Source of the DNA: Anthopleura xanthogrammica
Taxonomy: Eukaryota; Cnidaria; Anthozoa; Actiniaria; Actiniidae
DNA: 64,000 nucleotides
Direction of reading: 5' to 3'
Assembly (NCBI GenBank): GCA_964019055.1
Contig: OZ025207.1
Coordinates: forward strand, 19,307,730 to 19,371,729
Shown: positions 51,778 to 61,600 of the stretch, piece after piece
How positions within the stretch are numbered: the stretch's first letter is position 1
Layout: each line of letters begins with the position of its first letter
The notes under the pieces: generated by a model
The model's database searches: none
The model's input: only the letters and a program-made list of their open reading frames with translations
What the model was told of the DNA's origin: nothing
Made by a program: the position numbers and the translations under genes

Positions 51778-51997
51778 TCTGCCACTTTGGAAACGAGCAG
51801 GGGACTGGGGAAAGTTTTGAATTTTAATCCAATTACCAAAAAATGTTTGTCATCTGATAAAGCATCTCAAGATTAGTAAGTTTGCTAGTCTGGGTGGCAG
51901 CTCTTGGGGATTGCCACACTTACTAACATTGAGATGACCTGAATTAAATTAAAATTCAAAACTCGCCCCAGTCCCCTGCTCGTTTGCAAAGTGGCCA
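51778..51997. mobile_element. Hairpin MITE
   Basis: GCCACTTTGGAAACGAGCAG with GGGACTGGGG on the left; CCCCAGTCCC with CTGCTCGTTTGCAAAGTGGC on the right. AAGTTTTGAATTTTAAT is inverted inside. Zinc-finger/CPSF1 intergenic region. Confidence 0.82.
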
Positions 51998-52023
51998 ATT
52001 GAAGGTGAGTCTTTTTTAATTCT

Positions 52024-52093
52024 TTTATTTCCCCGGTGCAGCCTCGCCTTGAATTGCTTTGTGCCTGATAACTCAACCAGAATATAGAATTTC
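52024..52093. mobile_element. Family-C MITE fragment (right arm only)
   Basis: Contains CAGCCTCGCCTTGAATTGCT and AACTCAACCAGAATAT, the right arm of family C, without the left arm. Zinc-finger/CPSF1 intergenic region. Confidence 0.6.
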
Positions 52094-52555
52094 TAACCAT
52101 ATCACTTTCACATATTGAAAAGGAAATATTGTTTAAGCCATGGTTTAAGCTGAATGAGATTGATTCACTAATTTGTTTATTTTTTCGTACAAATCAAAAT
52201 GCCCCAACGGCTCGTTTTGTAAGGAAGGCAAAAGATCGAAGTTGAAGTAGTAGATTATACAACCGATGGAGCGCACATGCATGTGCACGTGTAAGAAAAC
52301 CACACAATGTCCGCAAAAATTACCAAAGAAAAAAACTGATCACTGTCTTAGTATTTAGGGTGGAGTGCACGCCATATGTCCGTAAAACAATTATCGAACC
52401 AATTACTAACTAATTAGAGCGCAATGGTATTTAGATATCAACTATATTGCTGGTTTTCAATAATCAATTTTTGTTTCAGTGGGTGTTAAAAAATTCCTTC
52501 TATAAAGAAATTAAATTCTATAGAGAAGATTCCTTATATTAAGCAGACTGGATTT

Positions 52556-52781
52556 CACTTTCACTTGTGACTGAATCGGAGTAGGAGTTGGATGCAGCTT
52601 ACGATAAAGTGAAAATCTATCAGAAAACGGAGTCAAAATTGGGGTTAGAAGTGCGTCAGGAGCGGATTCTGAAGGATCGGAAAGTGTCCTTTTGCTTGGT
52701 TTTTGCTTACACTCATGACCAGCGGTTTTCACTTGCAACCAGTTATAGCATGAACTCCGACTCCATCGCAAGTGAAAACAC
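52556..52781. mobile_element. Degenerate TIR element
   Basis: TTTCACTTGTGACTGAATCG on the left and CCATCGCAAGTGAAAA on the right, with GGAGTAGGAGTT/AACTCCGACTCC partly inverted. Upstream of CPSF1. Confidence 0.5.
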
Positions 52782-53170
52782 AACTGATTTTGATTTCCAC
52801 CCCAAATACAGCTTCCATCTAAAAGGAAAGGAGTGACCACGGATGCATGGCCGTCAGCGGCACAGACAACGTATAACAGTTTGCAAGTCGATCAACCTCT
52901 CCCTTGGACTTTAGCGGCCGAGCTTTCGATTCCGTGATCAGTCTGTAATTCCTCCCGGGATAGCAGTTTTGGGGTCGAAATATATATATTTGTAGCCGTA
53001 AATTATTTGCGTTTTCATACGATGCAGTGGCTCCAGCATTGTTATAAAAAAAAGAAACTGGTAAGAGCCACTTTTGGAGACTTTGAAATTCCTTTCGTTC
53101 TTTAAAATCGGGCTTCCTGTTGTTCACTCATCCGAGCATGGCATGCAGGGCATGCGTTCTAGTGTCAGTA

Positions 53171-53218
53171 CCACGTGGTTGTCAGATTTTCAAAATGGCG
53201 GACAAGACGTGCAACTGA
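53171..53218 (+). promoter_or_regulatory. Candidate CPSF1 promoter/5' leader motifs
   Basis: CCACGTGG at 53171-53178 (E-box) and AAAATGGCGGAC at 53192-53203 (YY1-like) lie 95-142 bases before the CPSF1 start codon. The ATG in the latter opens an 8-codon upstream frame (53195-53218). These features are common in TATA-less housekeeping promoters; transcription start is not known. Confidence 0.4.
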
Positions 53219-53312
53219 ATGGCTGTCGTGTTTTGCTGGAAAAACTCCACAAAATAACGTTGTACATAAGAATAAATGTGTAAATAGCCCCACATTCTAA
53301 CAAACATCAACG

Positions 53313-56300
53313 ATGTACGCCTTGTATAAGCAAACACATCCTCCTTCAGGCGTGGAACATTGCGTTTACTGTAACTTTTATTCGTCTCAAGAATCCAATC
53401 TCGTGGTTGTTGGGACGACTCAGTTACGAATCTACAAGCTGTATTACCAGAGTGAAGTGAGTTAAGTGGCTTTTATTGAATTATCATTTTATAAAGAAGC
53501 AATATCAAGGACTTGGGTAAAATATACTTGCAATAGAAGATTGCAGTGAATCTAGAACTTAGCTCTTATGCGTGTGTTCAACAAGTGCGCCTCTTCCACT
53601 AAATATGATGTGTTTATTACACCTATTTGCAAAATTATGCAACCTGTGCTGATAACTTGTCTAGAGTGTAAATAAGTAATGGTTGGTATTTGCAAAATCC
53701 TAGCTTTCTAAACCCCGAAATGAAGCAAACTTACCTTTCTTCCTTAAATATTTAAATAGATCAGAGTTACGTTTGAGATCGATTTTGGCTTGTTTGATTG
53801 AAAGCAAATTGTTGAAAATTTGATTCTAGTGTCAAAACACTAGAAAAGCCTTTCAAGTGTTGTCAGCACAAGTCACATAATTTTGAAAATGAATCTATTG
53901 TAATTGATTCCTGTATTCACATGATCCTTTCTTTCTCACATTCCTTAGAAAGCTTCAACTGATGAGAAAACTTCAGGTAAACCTTACTATAAGACTCAGA
54001 ATGCTTGATTTTATTCATCATATAACTCCTTTATCACTATGCTAAGATTCTAATAATCCAATTCTTTTATTGCTTCATTGAATTTATTGTTCTAAACAGA
54101 TGTGTCATCAAAGAAGAAAAAGTTGGAGTTGGTTGGACAGTACAGCGTGTTTGGTAACATTGAAACACTCCAGGCTGTTAGACTTGCAGGGAACTCCAGA
54201 GATTCACTATTATTGAGTTTTAAGGCTGCTAAGGTTAGTGTAAATTAATATTCATGATGTGTTAGTCTAAAGAGATGGTGCACAATAAACATACATAGTC
54301 AAGTTATGGATGTGCATGTACACAGGAAACTTGCAGCACGAAAGCTGCAAAGCCGGATGTTAATTTATGATTCATTTTGCACCCTTTCTATTTGTATATA
54401 ATTGGAGGCACTTAACATGGAGTTGTGAATTTCAGATTTCTTTTATGTATGTTTTTCTTGTGTCATATTTTCACACATTTGTGGTGACCCCGGTATCAAA
54501 GTGTCATGCTTATGGTACACAAAGAAGGGCTACTTATTAATCTTTTGTCTTTTTTCTCATAGTTGGCCATCATAGAATATGACCCAACAACACATGATAT
54601 CAAGACAAGAAGTCTGCATTTTTTTGAAGATGAAAAGATTAAGGTATCCAAGGCTTTACAGTGCTGATAGCTAGAGCACTTTGTAAGACAGTGGGAACAT
54701 TGTTTTAAAGAATGTTGGAGGTATACTGGTGTTGGGCAGGGCAGGGGGGGTTGATGATGGTGGTGATGACAACAAAGATGTTACTGCTGCTGCTGATTAT
54801 GATGGTGAAGATGCATGATGGTGAAGATGATGATGGTGATGAAGATGCATTAAGGTGATGGTGAAGATGCATGACATGATGGTGTTGATGATGGTGATGC
54901 ATGATGATGATAATCATCATCATCATCGTTCGGCCCTTCTGGTCGAGATGTCTAGGACAACCTCACTCCACACCTTCTAGCATTGCTTTAGCAAGATGAT
55001 GATGATGATGATAATTCATGTTGCATGAAGATAGGAATACTTTATTTATCTAGTATATATTTTCCTTCCCCATAGACAAACTCTATAGTACAAGACAGAC
55101 CTCCAATAGTAAGAATAGACCCTGAAAGACGCTGTGCAGTAATGCTTATATATGGCACCCATCTAGTTGTACTGCCATTCAGACAGGAAGGAGGCTTGGA
55201 TGAACATGACCTGGATAATGGGGTGTCTGGAAGGTACATTATTACACAAAAGTGCAAAGCGAGCAGAGTTATAAAGCCTCATCATGAGAAATAAAGACGA
55301 GGATGCCACACCATATTTCCAATAGTCCTCATTCAATGTACACTTCTGCTGTTGTTAATCACAGTTTATAACCGTTTTCGTTGAAGTGCGACCCCCAAAG
55401 TATGATGTCTCATTTGCCAACAAGCATTTTGACGGCCATCAATCAAAAAACTAAACTAGGAAAATTACATTTTCCAGGGAGATTTTGGACTGAATTAAAG
55501 ATTTTAATCTCCTAATCTCTAAAACCTTTAATTCAGTCTAAAATTGCTCTCAAAAATGTAATTTTTCTAGTTTAGTTCTTTGATTGATGGCCGTTGAAAT
55601 GCTAGTCGGCAAACGAGACATCAAACTTCGTGGGTCACAATGAAAATAGTTATAATTTCTACTGTAGAATATGTATCTGTTAAAGGGAAGTTATTCAAAG
55701 ATACATCCATTAAAAGTCTGTGGGATTTAAAGCATTGGGATTTTTCAAGTTGTACCTTCTTTACATTAAAAATGTAAAGAATTTGCAAAAATAGATGGCT
55801 TTTGTGAATGATTTGCTCTGAAACAAGGCTAAATCTGTGCAATTGAGGCTATAGAGCAGATTTCTTGTGAGTGTGAAAAGTCATGGCACATGACACAGTT
55901 ACAGCAGAGCAAAGATGAGGCACAGGATTTCAAATGTTTTCATACATGACACAGCACTGACACATGGCTTTTCACAGTCATATGCAAACTGCTCTAATCA
56001 AGGGCTACAGCAATATGTGTTTACCTAATGATAAATAAGACTCTTCTTTGTTCATTTCCAGTGACCGTTCACCTGTCTTACCAAGTTATATCATAAACAC
56101 AAAAGAGCTTGATGAAAAAACCTGCAACATCGTAGACTTACAGTTTCTCCATGGATATTATGAACCAACGCTTCTTATTCTCTATGAACCAATCAAGACC
56201 TGGGCTGGGTTAGTACAAACAGTATCTCTTACTAGATAGCATCAGAAAATAAATATAAAATCAAATTACTATTAAATTAGCAATGGCATCTCCATTTAAC

Positions 56301-58612
56301 AGAGTGGTTCTTCATTCATAATCATTGAATCCTATAGACCCTTTTAGAATATGGTGTTTATGATGTCAAACAAGGAGTCCTAGAATGTCCCGGATGTTAT
56401 GAGTGATATTGATTGTGTTTTGAAATCCAGGGCATTCTAGTCCCGGATGCTGCTAGTGGAAATCATTGGGTTTTGACATCCAGGACATTATCATTCACCT
56501 TGTTTGACGTCATAGATGCCATATTCGAAAAGGGTCTATTAGAATTTAGAAATGTTGATTTTTATGAATGAGGGAACCCAGAGAGAGAAAATTTGAAAGA
56601 CAGGAGAGAACAGAGAACACAGGAGAGCATGCGACACTACTTACAGCTGTAGCTGCATACAACAAGTTTTGGGATCAAACCTGAGCTGCAATGATGTAGG
56701 GCAAGTAACCACTCTCATGACCACTGTACTGTTCCTGCCACCACTGTATGCTAAAGAATTACTTGTTAAATCTTTCAGTTTTGTCATTTTGTTTTGATTT
56801 TCAAGCAACTTTTTTTTTTTACTTCGGGGGAGGGGGGCTTTTGTTATGGTTCAACACAGCCATTTGGTACTATAATTACAATAAAATTTTACTCTAACAA
56901 ATATGATATTTCCTCTAATTTCTCTTAGTCGTCTTGCCATGAGAAGAGATACCTGTGCCTTGGTAGCAATATCTCTAAATATGTCAGAGAAAGTTCATCC
57001 TGTTATCTGGCAGCTAGGAAGTCTGCCTTTTGATTGTTACAGTGTTTTAGCTGTGCCAAAACCAATAAGTAAGTATTTATTATGATAAAACTTAAGGAAA
57101 GATACACACTGTAATGTTTAACATTTGGTGTTGACATGACACCATTATCAAGCTACTGATAGAGATAGAACTACCCCAAGATGTCCCTCTGTTAAATGTT
57201 TTCTTGAATTACAGTAATATAATACATTATAATTACATTATATAATTTACATGTGTTCTAAATATTTGCTTATTATTATAGACATGAAATCTTTCTCTGT
57301 CAGTATTCAGTCTGTGTCTTGGGTTCATTTCACTTCCACTATGAAAAAGCTTTTTTAATTTCCTTTTTCTTGTCAAAATCTTACATTATTTCCCCTTGAA
57401 AATAGTAAGACAGGTGGTTATAGTTAGATGAACAAGAGAAAAGTGTACAAGTGATAGTAATTAGTATTAATGTCAAGGCCAAACAAAATTGGTAGACCCA
57501 AATGCGATCACCAGGGCTAGCACTCAGAGTTGACTTACATGTACATATATTGGGTTAAGCAAGATTTTGTTGTTTTTCAGGTGGTGTTCTCGTATTTACT
57601 ACAAACTCATTGCTGTACCTCAATCAGAGTGTTCCACCCTATGGGGTGTCACTTAATAGCATTGCGGAGAGCAGCACCTCCTTTCCTCTCAGTAAGTACC
57701 CCCTGACCCTCTGCCTTGCCCACCTGGTGCATTATATCAACTTCCTTTCAGACATCAGTTCACTGTTCAAACAAAACCTGAGGTGTTTTCAAATATTACT
57801 GTATCTCAAATTTGTACATTGCAGCCTTGATCAAGGGCTTTCTGTTTGACCAGTAAACTGATCTTTCTGGAATAAGCTGTTATTGTTGAGTTTACATGCA
57901 TTATACATGCTTTTTGTAATGTTTATCAAATGAGCTTGAGTGTTTTATCAGTGATATAGACTAGAGACTCCTTCACGGTACATGATTTCTATTGGGTTTT
58001 ACTCATGAAATATATCCATGAGCAGTTTCTTACTAACATAACTGATGAAGACTGTTGATTCACAGTCAAAAGCGCTTTAATAAGAAAACAAGAAAAGTCA
58101 GAGACAAAAGTACAGTATATATTCAACTCATTCATGAGTTTGTTAAGGTCTTGTTTTTCATTGGTTTTTATAACTAGATACATGCACAATATATATCCTT
58201 TATCATGGTGACTGATGATTGAGCTGTGCATGTCTAACTAACACTATTGACTTGTAGTCCTATTCATGCTGCAGCTGTAATTTAAGTTAATTTAATTTGT
58301 TATATAATCTTGAAGAAACAATGAACGTTTTTTTATTATTTTTTTCCAGAACCTCAAGAATCAGTGACCATTACCTTGGAGAATGCTCATGCCATCTTTA
58401 TTTCTAATGATAAATTTGTGGTTTCACTCAAAGGTGGAGAAATGTAAGTTATAGTATTTTGATACCTGTGTGACAGTGATATTCCCAGAAGGTGTTAAAG
58501 TATTTTTGTTCCTTGTTTTGTCAGTTATGTGGTTACTCTTGTCGCTGATGGTGTCAGAAGTGTAAGAAGCTTTAATTTTGACAAAGCTGCAGCCAGTGTA
58601 TTAACTTCATGT
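53313..58612 (+). CDS. CPSF1: CPSF1 exons 1-10: N-terminal propeller
   Basis: Exons: 53313-53456, 53949-53976 (28 nt), 54100-54233, 54563-54643, 55076-55233, 56062-56208, 56929-57068, 57581-57691, 58350-58443, 58525-58612. The peptide contains [73 protein letters not shown] and [21 protein letters not shown]. All are recognisable CPSF160 blocks in order. Confidence 0.95.
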
Positions 58613-61600
58613 GTAAGTATATATTAATAGTTTCAACCCTAAATAATACCAAATGATGCTAATTTTACAGCATTTTAGTTTGTTTTTCATTTGAACACCC
58701 TTAAAGTGCTAGTCTTACGAGAATGACACTGTAAAATCATCACTTTTCTGTGATTATTATCCACAAATAGGTCGTATAGTTTACGAATTAACAAAAGTCG
58801 GATCGAAAAAAAATAATTAAGGGAATGAATTTTGTTCTTAAAATCGCTAAAAAGTTAGTCCGCCATTGTTCGGTCACAGCGATTAGCTTGGTCAGCGGAG
58901 CTGTATTTAATTTATTCGCGACGTCATATACGCACTTCTGACTTTGCTCTCCATGCTCTCCATGCTTTGATTGTAATTGTGTTTAAAACTTCAGGTTTTT
59001 AGGCGAAACTGGTAAAACATGCGCTTAGTGTTGATGTGATAGCAAGACCAGAGTATCTAGTATGTGCCGCGAAATTTTAATCGTTGCGCGTATAATGTCA
59101 CTTCCGTTGAATTGTTACCAACCTCACCGGAACAATGAGCTATATAGCATGTCTACTTTTATAAGATATATTCTTCAGGGATAGTGTCATTCTCGTAAGA
59201 CTAGCACTTTAAAGGTACCTAATAATGAAAATTAACTCCTAAAAGGTACAACTAGGATCCCCACCCCTTTCATATCTGTTCCCCCTCTCGGCATAAACCC
59301 TCATCAAATGGTCAAAATTACCATGATATTCATCTTATAACATCACAATTATTGGTCCAAAACTGCTCACTGTAACTGTTTTTCAGCCCAAATGTCAGAT
59401 AGTTGTTAACTAATGTCAGATTGATTTCTGCAATTGTTTATAGATATTTTATTTAATTCTTTGTCAGATTTGTGAGTGTGGTGATGGATATCTGTTCCTG
59501 GGATCAAGACTGGGGAATTCATTGCTTGTCAAGTACACTGAGAAGCCCCAGGATCTTGGTGAGTACAAGTTAGTGCTGTGCAAGGAAGGGGTCTACAGCA
59601 AGGGGGGATCCAGGGTGGGTGAATTGGGTGGCTTGGAGTTAAATATAATAAGAATAAAGGATAAGATAAGACCAATAAAGACACTATGTAATGCCTTGCT
59701 AGGTACCAGTCACCCCCCTTGAAATCATCCACCACTGTACAGGCCATTGAGTTTTCAGAAATGACTGCTAAGCCGGGTACTTCATTGATTAATTTTTTCA
59801 AGTAATCTTAAGTTTAATATCTTTTTATTGTTTCATTTTGCAGGTGACCTTTTTTCCCCAGGAGTAAGTACACCTGTACCTTGTGTCTTTTTCATTTAAC
59901 AGTATAACCATTTCTGTTTGAGGGTTGTATTTTCTAAATTCAAACTAAATTTTGTCATATCCCCTTGAATATTTTTTTTTATATAATAAATTAATGGTCA
60001 TGGTGGGTTCTAAGAATAAATTTTGCCCCAGTAAGAATTGGAGAGGGAGGGGGCGACATGGACTTTTCAGCACCAGTGCTTCTTTCCAGTTTCTGTACCA
60101 TGAAGAGACTCTGCATGCTACTACCCCTCACTCATAGTTTATTATATGTGACCCATACTTGATATTTATCAAAACTGATACAATATTTTTGTCCTAGGTG
60201 GACCCTCCAAATGCCAAGCGTCGTAGGATAGACAGTGATTTCACATATGCTATTGGTTAGTACATAATACATGTACACATATGCCTTCCTGACCAACTCA
60301 CAGATCAAATTGGAATTGAGAGATTTTGTTTTTTGTGTGGAGGGAGGTCAACTGGAAAACCTGGAGAAAAACCCTTTTAAGTCAATTAAAATTAAAATTT
60401 AAAAAAATTTGTTTAAAAATAAATAAATAAATAAAATTAGAATTAAAATTAAAATTAATTAAAATCAAGTGTGAGACAAAACTAACACTGTTCACATGTG
60501 ATAGTTGATAGATGAGAGGCAGGTGGACTAATGTACTACTGTATTACCCTTGATACTGTTTTCATTGTTACTAGATGACATAGATGAAGTAGAAGTATAT
60601 GGACACCATGAAGAAGCAGGGGTGGAACTAACATCCTACACGTTTGAAGTAAGAGATATAGAAAACTATACATGTTTATCAATGTTTCACTTATCAATAA
60701 ATGTCGTTTATCAAGTTTTAGTAATTGTATTATTGAAAAAGTAAATTTCAATCCCTACTAGTACAGACTGTGTTTGTTACTTACAATGTTTCATTCTTCT
60801 TTCTGCAGGTGTGTGATAGTTTACTGAACATTGGTCCCTGTACATGTCTGGACATGGGTGAACCTGGATTTCTCTCTGTAAGTCAACAACTCTTATACTA
60901 CATAATTTATTAAAATTTCCCACTTTCGATATTCTGGTTTTATTAGTAATCATCCACAAAACAATTCAAGGGGAGGCTCCGGGGAAATAAAAAGATATAT
61001 TAGGATTAGTTCGTTGTTTCTTCGGAGCCTTCTCTTAAATTGATTTGTGAGTGATCACTCGACCAGAATATTGAAAGCAGGCTATTAGCAGTTTACTCAC
61101 TATTTCTCTTTTTCTTCACATTTCTACAAATCTGAATGGCAACAGGAAGAGGTAAGAATATGAGAATTTTTTTTTGAAATGTAAAACCATGTCTCAGTTT
61201 TCAAACTTTTGAATTGTAATAAACAACAATAATTTTATTGATTGCATTTTATATACTTCGTTTAGTTTTCAGAATCCCTTGATCCTGATGTCGAGCTAGT
61301 GTCTTGTTCTGGTTATGGTAAAAATGGGGCTCTCACAGTATTACAGGTAAAAAATCCTTTCTGGAAATATACATGTTCATCTGATAGTAGTTGAGGTGAA
61401 ATTTCTAAGGCATCCCAGAGCCCTTCATAATTGGAAAATGGTGACTTCTTTAATTTCTTTAAAAAGAAATATATAGACTTCACACTAAGTCTCATAACTG
61501 ATTATTTTTCTTCCCTTTGAACCTGTATTTTTTTCATGCAACCTGCAAACCAACAGTCCCAAATCCCTACTACTTTTTATTGCTATGACATCCATTTTGA

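Larger units (their letters stand above)
50690..53160. other. Intergenic region between divergent zinc-finger and CPSF1 genes
   Basis: Head-to-head spacing of about 2.6 kb. It contains a retroposed 3' end with poly-A (51480-51618), a (TTCC)n run at 51282-51297, a hairpin MITE (51778-51997), a family-C fragment and a degenerate TIR element. ACGGACCAATGAAACAATGC at 50739 is partly repeated at 50827, in a duplicated block of about 85 bp. No coding region recognised. Confidence 0.6.

Noticed and set aside
52511..53283. Several frames of 69-109 codons upstream of CPSF1
   Set aside because: They overlap one another on both strands and fall across a degenerate TIR element and the putative promoter; no homology recognised.
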